Origin: Rhizocola hellebori
GTDB lineage: Bacteria; Actinomycetota; Actinomycetes; Mycobacteriales; Micromonosporaceae
Length of the DNA: 64,000 nucleotides
Assembly: GCF_016862955.1 (NCBI RefSeq)
Contig: NZ_BONY01000011.1
Location: 124,001 to 188,000, forward strand
Direction of reading: 5' to 3'
Notes under the pieces: generated by a model
Seen by the model: the letters and a program-made list of their open reading frames with translations, nothing else
The model's database searches: none
What the model was told of the DNA's origin: nothing
Translations under genes and position numbers: made by a program
Shown: piece after piece, positions 18,523 to 25,951 of the stretch
How positions within the stretch are numbered: position 1 is the first letter of the stretch
How the letters are laid out: every line of letters starts with the position of its first letter

Positions 18523-19671
18523 CTATTCGCGTGGTTTGACCGGTTGGCGCAGGATGGTTTTCAGCTTGGCGGGCTCGGTGCGGCGCGGGTCGCTCAGATA
18601 GATCTCGTGATGCTGACCATTGAGCTGCAGCCCCTGTGCGGCCAGGTACTCGCTGTGCAGGGCGGCCAGCTTCGGCGCCTCGTCATCGTAGGAACCGACG
18701 TGCAGCAGCTGAGCGCTGGTCCCTTCGTGCAGCTGGTCCAGCCGCACCCGGTCGATGGCGGGCAGCTTCTTCTTGGCCAGCGCCTGGTTTTTCGACTCCT
18801 GCACCTGCTCCTGGGTGATCCAGGGCGGCAGGCCGATGAGCATGGTCCACTTCCAGGCGGCCTTGTCGCGGCTCACGAAGACGCTCGGATCGTCGGCCCA
18901 CCACAGTCCCTCCAGCGGGGCCACCACGAAAGGCCTGTCCTTGCTGGCGAATTTGATGGTGTAGGCCACCGAGTAGAGCGCCTCCACCGCCTCCCGATAG
19001 GCCTGGGCCGTGTTGGGATCGCCCTCGCCATCGACGGCCAGGTAGGCCAGCGGCGGGACGTCGACCAGCGCCCAATCGGCATTCCTTGGCGCGTAAAGGT
19101 TTTTCAGCTCTTTCTTGACGTCGTATGCGGTCACCTTTTTGCCTCCTAAACTTTCGCGGTACGCCGTCAGCCAGCGCTGTTCGGCCATGAGCTGGCCCAG
19201 ACTGAAGTCGAAGATGGCCCGCACGAAGTCCGGGGCGTCGCTCTGCGCATCGGCGGCCGCCTGCACCGCGGCGACGCGATCGGCAAGAGCGTCGGCGCGG
19301 CGGGCCAACGCGGCGGCGAAACGTTGCGGCGGCAAGGCCGGCTGGTTGGCCAGCCCCAGCAACAGCGGCGCGGGAACGGGCACCAGGTTGGCCAGCACCG
19401 CCTCCGCCGCCTCGGCGAGCGCGCGCAGCCCGGCCGGCGTGGGCGCGTAGACCTTGCGCGGCTTGCCCCGCGCCGACGGGGCGGCCCGCTCGTCGACCAG
19501 GCCGCGCTCGTGCAGGCGGGCCAGCACGTAATAAATGGAGCTGAAACCGATCTCGGTCCAGTCGCGCATGCCACGCTCGACGATGACCTCTTCCAGCTCG
19601 TAGCCGTGCCGCGGGCGCTCGGCCAGCAACCCCAGCAGGGCAAGCTCGGCGGCGGTCAGCGGACGGGGCAC
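18523..19671 (-). CDS. PadR-family regulator fused to a GyrI-like ligand-binding domain
   Basis: A 382-residue protein with two parts that are usually separate genes. Residues 1-90 are a PadR winged helix (LALLGLLAERPRHGYELEE, SSIYYVLARLHERGLV) and 95-175 the helical PadR dimer domain. From residue 180 it becomes a GyrI-like (AraC effector-binding) small-molecule domain (LVDVPPLAYLAVDGEGDPN, WWADDP, MLIGLPPWIT). The junction holds GGAGG at 19142-19146 followed 7 bases later by an in-frame GTG at 19134, an ideal internal start that could yield a separate 203-residue GyrI-like protein. The GTG start at 19671 has no ribosome site and lies 6 bases after TAGGAT, suggesting a leaderless mRNA. A large palindrome covers this start, so autoregulation is likely. 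PadR proteins are usually repressors released by small ligands. Confidence 0.88.
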   Translation of the reverse strand: MPRPLTAAELALLGLLAERPRHGYELEEVIVERGMRDWTEIGFSSIYYVLARLHERGLVDERAAPSARGKPRKVYAPTPAGLRALAEAAEAVLANLVPVPAPLLLGLANQPALPPQRFAAALARRADALADRVAAVQAAADAQSDAPDFVRAIFDFSLGQLMAEQRWLTAYRESLGGKKVTAYDVKKELKNLYAPRNADWALVDVPPLAYLAVDGEGDPNTAQAYREAVEALYSVAYTIKFASKDRPFVVAPLEGLWWADDPSVFVSRDKAAWKWTMLIGLPPWITQEQVQESKNQALAKKKLPAIDRVRLDQLHEGTSAQLLHVGSYDDEAPKLAALHSEYLAAQGLQLNGQHHEIYLSDPRRTEPAKLKTILRQPVKPRE

Positions 19672-19705
19672 CCGTTTATCCTAGCGATAGGATAAACGGG
19701 TGCCC
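19666..19705. promoter_or_regulatory. Perfect 18-bp-arm inverted repeat at the PadR start (candidate operator)
   Basis: The arms at 19666-19683 and 19688-19705 are exact reverse complements around GCGA; the core reads TATCCTA-GCGA-TAGGATA. It covers the likely -10 box TAGGAT and the GTG start codon of the PadR-GyrI gene. It could also act as a terminator for the gene ending at 19716, but no T-run follows on either strand, so an operator is preferred. Confidence 0.6.
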
Positions 19706-19715
19706 GAGCGGGTGG

Positions 19716-21257
19716 CTACCAGGCGATCGTGCCGAGGCGGACGTGCCCGCCGTCGGCGAGGCGGTCACCGGGTGAGAACCAGGAGTAGACGAAGGTGTCG
19801 GCCGTGCTCAGCTCGGGATGGCCGTTGAACGCATAGCAGCCGAAGGGGCCGCCGCGGCAATGGTCCGGCACCCGTCCGGCCGGGCCCGCTGTCCATGGGC
19901 CCAGCGGCGAATCGGCGGTGTAGAGCCGGAAGTGAGCCGGGTCGAAGTAGTTGTCCTTGACCATCATGGCCAGCTTCCGGCCGCCGCCGACACCGCTGAA
20001 GTCGGCGGCGTAGACGCCCCACGGCTGCACACCGGTCACCAGCGACACCACCGAGGTGTGGTCGGTGGTCCACTGCGCGGGCCCGCCATCGGGACTGCCC
20101 CACCAGCGGTAGCTGGCCGGGTCGGACCACGCGGCAGGGTCGGCGCTGACCCGCGCGGCGAAGATGGTGTCCGGGTTTCGCTTGGCGCCCAAGAAGTACA
20201 GGAAGCCGTCGTTGCCGAAGACCGGGTTGCCCAGCCGCAGGGTCTCGGGCAGCCCAGCCCGCATGGGGTTGGCCACGAACGGGGTGAAGAAGGTGCGGAA
20301 CCGGTTGGTGGCCGGGTCGTAGTCGGCCATCCGCCACCGCTCGACCGGCCAGGGCCGCTTTTCTCCTGTGGTGACACAGATTTCGGCCCAGATGACCAGG
20401 GCCCGGCCGGTGCCCGGGATGCGGGCGCCACCGGATATCCAGGCCGCGGCATAGCTGGCGCTTCCGGCGCTGCCACACGCGACCGGCGGATCCTCCGGGG
20501 TGACCAGGCCTTGCACCACCGGGAAGAAGTTGGCAGGCGAGGTGAGGCCCGGCTGGGGCGGCGCGGGCGGGCGGGGCAGTTCGCTGAGCGTGTCGGGGGC
20601 CACCCCGACCGTATACGGGCCGGCCGCCGCCGTGCCCAGGGCCAGGAACGGCGGCCCGTTGCGCTGGCCGGTGTCGCCGAAGAGCCACAGCGCCTGGGAC
20701 GAGGAGTAGGCGATGCTGTGCCCGCCGTCGCGGCCGATCGGGTTGGCGAGGGTGTCCGCTGTGGACATGACGCGTCCGATGTCGACGGTGGCCGTGGTGG
20801 TCGCCGATGCCGTCCGGAAGTTCTGGGTGGCGCTGAAGTTGGCCGGATCCGGTTGCACCCCAGGGCTGGTGACGACGCCGCCACCGCCCTGGCCTATGCA
20901 CAGCCCGGGCTGGGCGACGTTGCTGTCACCGAATCCGCAGAACTGGACGTGGTAGAGCGTGTCGGGGGTGAGCCCGGTGACCGCCTGGTTGAAGTCGATC
21001 GGCCCGGTCTTGGCGTTGACGGTGACCCGCGGCGTGGTGAGCACGGTGGTGGCGCCCTCGGCCCAGTACTGGAACCAGCCCGTACAGGGATTGGTGGTGG
21101 TGTCGGCCACGCAGTCGGTCTGGGCGTGCAGCGTGGCCGACGTGCTGGTGATCGCGGTGGGTAAGGTGGCCCGTCCGGTGCAGCCGGCCGCCAGCAGCAG
21201 CGCCGCTACGGCCACGCAGGCGAGCACCCGCCGAGCCGGGCGATGGGCGAAATACAT
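19716..21257 (-). CDS. Secreted lipoprotein with DUF4185-like beta-propeller
   Basis: A 513-residue lipoprotein. The ATG at 21257 follows GGGGAG at a 4-base spacing. The signal ends in the lipobox LLAAGC. Residues 35-150 resemble a fibronectin-like domain (TLHAQTDCVADTTTNPCTGW). The rest looks like DUF4185, a propeller domain related to glycoside hydrolases: SIAYSSSQALWLFGDTGQ, NFFPVVQGL, WAEICVTT, FLYFLGAKRNP, and a closing segment with DTFVYSWFSPGD. Relatives are secreted and are thought to act on or bind glycans; no catalytic residues can be assigned from this window. A motif shared with the CE15 esterase gene lies 70 bases upstream. Confidence 0.65.
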   Translation of the reverse strand: MYFAHRPARRVLACVAVAALLLAAGCTGRATLPTAITSTSATLHAQTDCVADTTTNPCTGWFQYWAEGATTVLTTPRVTVNAKTGPIDFNQAVTGLTPDTLYHVQFCGFGDSNVAQPGLCIGQGGGGVVTSPGVQPDPANFSATQNFRTASATTTATVDIGRVMSTADTLANPIGRDGGHSIAYSSSQALWLFGDTGQRNGPPFLALGTAAAGPYTVGVAPDTLSELPRPPAPPQPGLTSPANFFPVVQGLVTPEDPPVACGSAGSASYAAAWISGGARIPGTGRALVIWAEICVTTGEKRPWPVERWRMADYDPATNRFRTFFTPFVANPMRAGLPETLRLGNPVFGNDGFLYFLGAKRNPDTIFAARVSADPAAWSDPASYRWWGSPDGGPAQWTTDHTSVVSLVTGVQPWGVYAADFSGVGGGRKLAMMVKDNYFDPAHFRLYTADSPLGPWTAGPAGRVPDHCRGGPFGCYAFNGHPELSTADTFVYSWFSPGDRLADGGHVRLGTIAW

Positions 21258-21326
21258 TTGTCTCCCCAAATCTGTTGGCGTCGGCGTGATTCTTGGCACG
21301 GCATTGCGACCGCCTCCAGCCGGGGA

Positions 21327-21337
21327 CCGGAAACTTT
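21327..21337 (-). promoter_or_regulatory. AAAGTTTCCGG motif upstream of the DUF4185-like gene
   Basis: The 11-base string AAAGTTTCCGG, read on the minus strand, is identical to one at 45885-45895 before the CE15 esterase gene. It resembles the GAAAGTTTC-type palindromes recognised by LacI-family hemicellulose regulators in actinomycetes. It is a candidate operator. Confidence 0.35.
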
Positions 21338-21360
21338 GCACAGATTTTGCTTTGGCGCTT

Positions 21361-22335
21361 TCAGATCCAGCCCTTGCGGGAGGCCTGCACCCCGGCCTGG
21401 AAGCGGCTGTTGGCGCGCAACCGGTCGTTGAGGGAGGCGATGGTGCGCCGCACCGTACGCGCCGAGAGCCCCACCTTGCGCGCCACCGCCTCGTCGGTCA
21501 GCCCGGCGGCCAGCAGCCGCAGCACCTCCACCTCCTGCGCGGTCAGGCCGTCGCCGTTGCGGCGCAACGGCTGGTGCAGCGCGCTGGAGGTGTGCCACAG
21601 CTGATCGAAGAGGGCGCACACGGCCGCCAGCATCCCCCCGGCGTGCACCTCGAAGGCGCCCAGCTGGACGTCGGCGGAGCTTATCGGCAACAACGCGATG
21701 TGCCGGTCCATCACCACCATCGGCATCGGCACCACCGGCACCGTGCGGATTTCGCCCCCGCGATCGGTCATCCGCTGGGCGAAGGCCAGGGTTTCCGGGT
21801 CGCTTCGATAGGAGTCCTGATGCAGAGCGCGGAAACGCACCGATCCGGCCATCGCCGCGAAGCTGAACTCGTCGTCCATGGTGATGGCGGCCAGCCGGAA
21901 GGCACGGCCGGGGCTGAACAGCCAGAAGTCTTTCGAGGCGTGCCGGGCCAGCTCGGTCAGCCGCCGCCGCACGGTGTCCAGGCCCTCCAGGCGGATCATG
22001 GCGTCGCCTTCGGGGGCGCGGTCGGCGTGCACAGCGACGATCGCGGCGATCGCGTCGCGGGTGGCGGCGATCTCCCGCTGCCGGCGCGACAGTTGCTCCT
22101 CGGCCTCGCGCAGCAGCGCGGTCAGCCCGGCTCCGGGTGGGGCGGGCGAGTGATCTCCGGATTCGGCGGCCACGAGCAAATCCAGCGCGGTCAGGCGGTC
22201 GAGCGCTCGGCGCACCGTGCGCTGAGGTAGCTCAAGGCGTTCGGCGAGGTCGTCGGGGCGCATGCTCGGCTCGGCGAGCATGGCGCGGTACACCGCTTCG
22301 GCTGCAGGCGACAGCCCCAGATTCGTCAGTCCCAC
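21361..22335 (-). CDS. LuxR-type regulator with TrmB-like N-terminal helix-turn-helix
   Basis: A 324-residue regulator. Residues 5-55 are a TrmB/MarR-like winged helix (PDDLAERLELPQRTVRRALDRL). The middle 60-250 resembles the TrmB effector region (IRLEGLDTVRRRLTELARHA, DFWLFSPGRAF), and residues 262-315 are a LuxR (GerE) helix-turn-helix (LTAQEVEVLRLLAAGLTDEA, SARTVRRTI). Proteins of this layout are common in actinomycetes, and some sit next to secondary-metabolite or secreted-enzyme genes. The GTG start is used because the ATG just upstream is out of frame; GGGGAGG lies 13-14 bases before it. It ends 103 bases before the DUF4185-like lipoprotein on the same strand, so it may control that gene. 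Confidence 0.85.
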   Translation of the reverse strand: MGLTNLGLSPAAEAVYRAMLAEPSMRPDDLAERLELPQRTVRRALDRLTALDLLVAAESGDHSPAPPGAGLTALLREAEEQLSRRQREIAATRDAIAAIVAVHADRAPEGDAMIRLEGLDTVRRRLTELARHASKDFWLFSPGRAFRLAAITMDDEFSFAAMAGSVRFRALHQDSYRSDPETLAFAQRMTDRGGEIRTVPVVPMPMVVMDRHIALLPISSADVQLGAFEVHAGGMLAAVCALFDQLWHTSSALHQPLRRNGDGLTAQEVEVLRLLAAGLTDEAVARKVGLSARTVRRTIASLNDRLRANSRFQAGVQASRKGWI

Positions 22336-22475
22336 TCCGTTGCCATACCTCCCCTAAACATCCACAAACATAACTCCATGCCGTGTCCTGGTCTATGCTT
22401 CGCCGTTTCTGGCAGTTTGCCCGCATAAACGTGAATAGCGGCTTACCGTAGCTGGAGATGGCGACGGAGGCTGCG

Positions 22476-23003
22476 ATGAACAGTTCGAATACAAAAGTGG
22501 ACATGGGTCCGATCGACTACGTGGTGGTCGAGTTCCCCGGAAGCAAGCTGAAAGGTGAGGCGATGCCGATCCTGATCGATCTTGTCGATCGGGGCATCAT
22601 CCGCCTGCTGGACATGGTTTTCATCAAGAAGGAGCTGGACGGGACGGTAAGGGGCATGCTCCTGGCCGACCTCGACGGCGATGAGCAGCTCGACCTGGCG
22701 CTGTTCGAAGGCGCCTCCTCCGGGATGCTCGACGAGGACGACATCACCAGCGCCGCCGCGGCGATCGAGCCGGGAAGCTCGGCAGGGCTTCTTGTCTACG
22801 AGAACACTTGGGCCGCCCCCTTCGCGGCAGCCCTGCGCCGCGCCGGCGGTCAGCTCGTGGCCAGCGGCCGGCTCTCGGTGATGGATGTGCAATCCGCGCT
22901 GGAAGCCAGCGAATCCAAGGCCGGCAATGGCACCAAGGCCAGCAACGGCAAGAAGGCCAGCAATGGCAAGAAAGCCAGCAATGGCGCGAAGGCAACGGTC
23001 TAG
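22476..23003 (+). CDS. DUF6325/DUF1269-family protein with repetitive Lys/Ser/Asn tail
   Basis: A 175-residue protein. The ATG at 22476 has GGAGG 5-6 bases upstream. The first 140 residues match the DUF6325 type of actinobacterial proteins (GPIDYVVVEFPGSKLKGEAM, GIIRLLDMVFIKKE, SAGLLVYENTWAAPFAAAL), thought to be envelope- or stress-associated, of unknown activity. The last 35 residues are four tandem KASNGK-like units, giving a strongly basic tail. The gene is the first of three closely spaced genes: a SHOCT protein follows after 14 bases, and then a membrane protein after 4 bases. The repeated tail may vary in length between strains. Confidence 0.75.
   Translation: MNSSNTKVDMGPIDYVVVEFPGSKLKGEAMPILIDLVDRGIIRLLDMVFIKKELDGTVRGMLLADLDGDEQLDLALFEGASSGMLDEDDITSAAAAIEPGSSAGLLVYENTWAAPFAAALRRAGGQLVASGRLSVMDVQSALEASESKAGNGTKASNGKKASNGKKASNGAKATV
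22917..22988 (+). repeat. Four 18-bp in-frame tandem repeats
   Basis: Units of the form AAGGCCAGCAACGGCAAG, encoding KASNGK, occur four times with a few substitutions at the 3' end of the DUF6325-type gene. Repeats of this length can change copy number by slippage. Confidence 0.75.
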
Positions 23004-23017
23004 GGAAAGGCAGAGCG

Positions 23018-23326
23018 ATGGGTTTGATTCGAGGGGTGGCGCGCACTGCGGTCATCGCCGGAACGGCCACGGCGGTCTCCAACCGGGTGTCCCGCCGGCA
23101 GGCCGGCCGCTGGGCCAACCAGGAGCAGGAGCAGGCCGCCCAACAGCAACAGGCAGCACAGGCAGCGGCGCAGCAACAGGCAGCACAGCAACAGGCGAGC
23201 CAGCAGCAGTCCGGTGGCATGGACGCGAAGATCGAACAGTTGAAGCAACTGGCCGATCTGAAGGCACAGGGAGTGCTCACCGACGCCGAATTCGAGGCGC
23301 AGAAGAGCCGGCTGCTGGGTTCCTGA
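23018..23326 (+). CDS. Small SHOCT-domain protein with Gln/Ala-rich middle
   Basis: A 102-residue protein. The ATG at 23018 has AAAGG 7 bases upstream. The N terminus is short and hydrophobic with basic residues (GLIRGVARTAVIAGTATAVSNRVSRRQ). The middle is Gln/Ala-rich low complexity, and the C terminus is a SHOCT domain (IEQLKQLADLKAQGVLTDAE, FEAQKSRLLG). SHOCT is a short oligomerisation motif found at protein ends, often in membrane-linked proteins. It is the middle gene of a three-gene operon with a DUF6325 protein upstream and a six-helix membrane protein starting 4 bases downstream, so the three products probably act together at the membrane. Confidence 0.8.
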   Translation: MGLIRGVARTAVIAGTATAVSNRVSRRQAGRWANQEQEQAAQQQQAAQAAAQQQAAQQQASQQQSGGMDAKIEQLKQLADLKAQGVLTDAEFEAQKSRLLGS

Positions 23327-23330
23327 GCCG

Positions 23331-24614
23331 ATGTCCAACGATGACCTGAGCGACGACGAGCGCGCGGAGCTGCAGCAGCTCCGCGCGCGGGCCTCCGCGA
23401 ACCCGTGGGCGCGGGCCGGAAGATGGACCGCCGCCTGTGTGCTGCTGCTGGTCGGGGCACTGGTCGGGGTGCTCGCCGTGGTGGCCGTCTACCTCAAGTC
23501 GGAGGTGCTCGACACCGAACACTATGTGCGTACGGTGTCGCCGCTGGCCGAGGATCCGGCGGTGCGCGAAGCCGTGGCGACCCGGCTCACCCAGGAGGTC
23601 ATCACCCGTACCGACATCCAGGGCATCGCCAACGATCTGGCTCAGCGGCTGGTCGCCCAGGGCGCGCCGCAGCGCGTCGAGGACCTGGTCGGCCCCGCCG
23701 TGAGCGGCCTGACCTCGTTCCTGCACAACGAAATCTACAAACTGCTCGGCACTCCCCAGTTCCAGCAGGTCTGGGATCAGATCAACCGGGTGGCGCACAC
23801 GGGTGTGGTCACCGTGCTCACCGGCGGCGAGGGCCAATTCCTCAACAGCAAAGGCGATACCGTCACCGTCGATCTGGGGGCCATCCTCACCGCGATCAAA
23901 CAACGGCTTGCCGCCCAAGGGATGTCGTTCGTCGACAAGATCCCCGACGTGTCCATCCCCTATCAGCTGGTCGACTCCGACCAGCTGCCGAAGCTGCGCA
24001 CCTACACCAAGTGGCTCGACACCGCCGGCACGTGGCTGCCCTTCGTGGCGCTGGCCCTGCTGGCGCTGGGCATGCTGACCGCCCCGAACCGGCGGCGCGG
24101 CCTGCTCGTCGGCGTGGTGATGCTGGGCCTGGCGACCGCGCTGTTCCTCGGCGCGCTTTCCGTCGCCAAGTCCTACTACCTGGACAACCTGCCGGCCGGC
24201 ATCCAATCGCCCGAGGCCGCTACCGTGATCGTCAATACCATGCTGCGCTACCTGGTGGCCGCCATGCAGACGCTGCTCGTGGTCTGCCTGATCGCGCTGA
24301 TCGCCCTGCTGCTGTTCGGTCCGAGCCATCCGGCCAAGGCGATCCGGCGGCTGGTCAACCGGGGGCTGGACGCCATCGCACGGTTGCTGGCCCGCGCCGG
24401 ATCGTGGGTGGGCGCGGTGGGACGGTCGCTGGGAGCGGCCCGGCCCTACATCCTCGGCGGTCTAGTGGTGCTGGCGGTCATCTTGCTGGTCGTGGCCGAC
24501 CGGCCCAGCATCGCGGCGGTGCTGTGGACCACGTTCGCCGTGCTCGTCCTGGCAACAATCGTCGAGCTGTTCGCCCGCGCCCCAAGGGTGTCCCCTCCCC
24601 TCGGCCACGCCTAG
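23331..24614 (+). CDS. Integral membrane protein of unknown function
   Basis: A 427-residue membrane protein. One transmembrane helix lies near residues 32-55, then about 175 extracytoplasmic residues (EVLDTEHYVRTVSPLAEDPAV onwards). More helices follow at about 235-255, 262-283, 305-328, 370-390 and 394-412. The loop pattern, with AVREAVATRLTQEVITR and DTVTVDLGAILTAIKQRL, is typical of a widespread actinobacterial membrane family without a known activity. The ATG starts 4 bases after the SHOCT gene stop, showing translational coupling. No enzyme motif was found. Confidence 0.75.
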   Translation: MSNDDLSDDERAELQQLRARASANPWARAGRWTAACVLLLVGALVGVLAVVAVYLKSEVLDTEHYVRTVSPLAEDPAVREAVATRLTQEVITRTDIQGIANDLAQRLVAQGAPQRVEDLVGPAVSGLTSFLHNEIYKLLGTPQFQQVWDQINRVAHTGVVTVLTGGEGQFLNSKGDTVTVDLGAILTAIKQRLAAQGMSFVDKIPDVSIPYQLVDSDQLPKLRTYTKWLDTAGTWLPFVALALLALGMLTAPNRRRGLLVGVVMLGLATALFLGALSVAKSYYLDNLPAGIQSPEAATVIVNTMLRYLVAAMQTLLVVCLIALIALLLFGPSHPAKAIRRLVNRGLDAIARLLARAGSWVGAVGRSLGAARPYILGGLVVLAVILLVVADRPSIAAVLWTTFAVLVLATIVELFARAPRVSPPLGHA

Positions 24615-24626
24615 CCGTCAGGGTTT

Positions 24627-24730
24627 GAGCCAGAGCGCGGCCGCGCCGCAAGAATGGCCTCGCCGCCCGGCCGTCCGAGCTGAGCCTGGGCGCGGACGCT
24701 CCGCAAGAATGACGCCTCCGCCCGGGCGTC
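24627..24730. repeat. Imperfect direct duplication between two convergent genes
   Basis: A segment of about 49 bases (GAGCC...CGCAAGAATG...CGTC) occurs at 24627-24675 and, with changes, at 24682-24730, a period of 55 bases. The second copy runs into the stop codon of the sigma-factor gene. It could serve as a terminator region. No mobile element is seen. Confidence 0.5.
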
Positions 24731-25934
24731 AGGAACACACCTGGGCGGCGCGCGACTCCAGGTAGCGGCGCTCGGGAAGGCTGGTGGTGCGGCGGGCCGC
24801 GAGCAGGTAGGCGTCGCGGGCGGCCGGAGCGTCGCCGGCCAGCTCGAGAAGGTGGGCGCGGACGGCGTCGAGGCGATGGTGACCCTTCAGCGCCTCCTGT
24901 ACCGAGGCGAGCTGGTCGAGGCCGGCCGACGGGCCGTGCACCATGGCGACCGCGACCGCGTGGTTGAGCGTCACCATCGGGTTGGGCGCGATGCGCTCCA
25001 AAACCTGGTACAGGGCAAGGATTTGCGGCCAGTCGGTGGCGGAAGCCTTCTCAGCCTCGCAGTGCAGCGCGGCGATGGCCGCCTGTACCTGGTACGGGCC
25101 GAGGGCGGAGGTCGCCAAAGACGACGTGATGAGCCGGGCGCCCTCGGCGATGGCAGCGCTGTCCCACAGCGCGCGGTTTTGTTCGGCCAGCGGGACGAGG
25201 GAACCGTCCGGTGTGGAGCGAGCGGCCCGGCGCGCGTTGGTGAACAGCATCAACGCGAGCAACCCGCACACCTCCCCGTCGTGCGGCAGCAGCCGATGCA
25301 CCAGGCGGGTCAGCCGCATGGCCTCGAGGGTGAGATCGCCGCGTTGCAGGTCCGGCCCGGAGGTGGCGGTGTAGCCCTCGTTGAAGATGAGGTAGAGCAC
25401 CTGCAGCACGACCTGGAGACGGTCTTCGCGATCGGGCTCGGGCGGAAGCTGAAACGCGCTCCCGGTCGCCTTGATGCGCTGCTTGGCCCGGCTGATCCGC
25501 TGGGCCATGGTGGCCTCGGGCACCAGGAAGGCCCGCGCTATCTCGGCGGTGGTCAGCCCACCGACCGCGCGCAGGGTGAGCGCCACCTGCGAGGCGGGCG
25601 ACAGCGCGGGATGGCAGCAAAGGTAGAGCAGGGTCAGCGTGTCGTCGCGGTCACCCGGGCGGTCGGAGTCCGCGGCGGGCGCGACGGTCTCGACAAAGCC
25701 GGCCTCCTCCCGCCGCCGCCGCGCCGAGTCGGCCCGCCACAGGTCGGTCAGCCGCCTCGTGGCGACCGTGACCAGCCACGCTTTCGGGTTGTCGGGCTGG
25801 CCGTCGCGGGGCCATTGCACGGCCGCTTCCAGCAGCGCTTCCTGGACGGCGTCCTCGCAGCTGTCGAACTGGCCGTAGCGGCGCACGAGGATGCCGAGCA
25901 CCTGAGGGGCAAGCTCCCGCATCAAGGCTTCCAT
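24729..25934 (-). CDS. ECF42-type RNA polymerase sigma factor (DUF6596 C-terminal domain)
   Basis: A 401-residue sigma factor. Residues 1-75 carry sigma region 2 (GQFDSCEDAVQEALLEAAVQ, NPKAWLVTVATRRLTDLWR) and 110-170 region 4 (QVALTLRAVGGLTTAEIARA, ATMAQRISRAKQRI). The remaining 230 residues are the helical, TPR-like extension that defines the ECF42 group (LYLIFNEGYTATSG, LLALMLFTNARRAAR). ECF42 genes normally sit beside a small YCII/DGPF-domain gene, and no such gene is present here. The ATG at 25934 lies 6 bases after CATAAT with no ribosome site, so the mRNA is probably leaderless. The gene is divergent, 17 bases away, from the coiled-coil gene at 25952 and shares its promoter core. Confidence 0.9.
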   Translation of the reverse strand: MEALMRELAPQVLGILVRRYGQFDSCEDAVQEALLEAAVQWPRDGQPDNPKAWLVTVATRRLTDLWRADSARRRREEAGFVETVAPAADSDRPGDRDDTLTLLYLCCHPALSPASQVALTLRAVGGLTTAEIARAFLVPEATMAQRISRAKQRIKATGSAFQLPPEPDREDRLQVVLQVLYLIFNEGYTATSGPDLQRGDLTLEAMRLTRLVHRLLPHDGEVCGLLALMLFTNARRAARSTPDGSLVPLAEQNRALWDSAAIAEGARLITSSLATSALGPYQVQAAIAALHCEAEKASATDWPQILALYQVLERIAPNPMVTLNHAVAVAMVHGPSAGLDQLASVQEALKGHHRLDAVRAHLLELAGDAPAARDAYLLAARRTTSLPERRYLESRAAQVCS

Positions 25935-25939
25935 CCTGA

Positions 25940-25946
25940 GATTATG
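25940..25946. promoter_or_regulatory. Shared symmetric -10 element for two divergent genes
   Basis: On the plus strand GATTAT (25940-25945) ends 6 bases before the ATG at 25952. On the minus strand CATAAT (25946-25941) ends 6 bases before the ATG at 25934. The two -10 boxes overlap, so one core promoter would serve both genes, each with a leaderless transcript. Inferred from spacing. Confidence 0.5.
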
Positions 25947-25951
25947 GCCTG

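Noticed and set aside
24729-25934. An expected YCII/DGPF partner gene for the ECF42 sigma factor
   Set aside because: Searched both neighbours; the adjacent genes are a membrane protein and a coiled-coil protein, so no partner is claimed.
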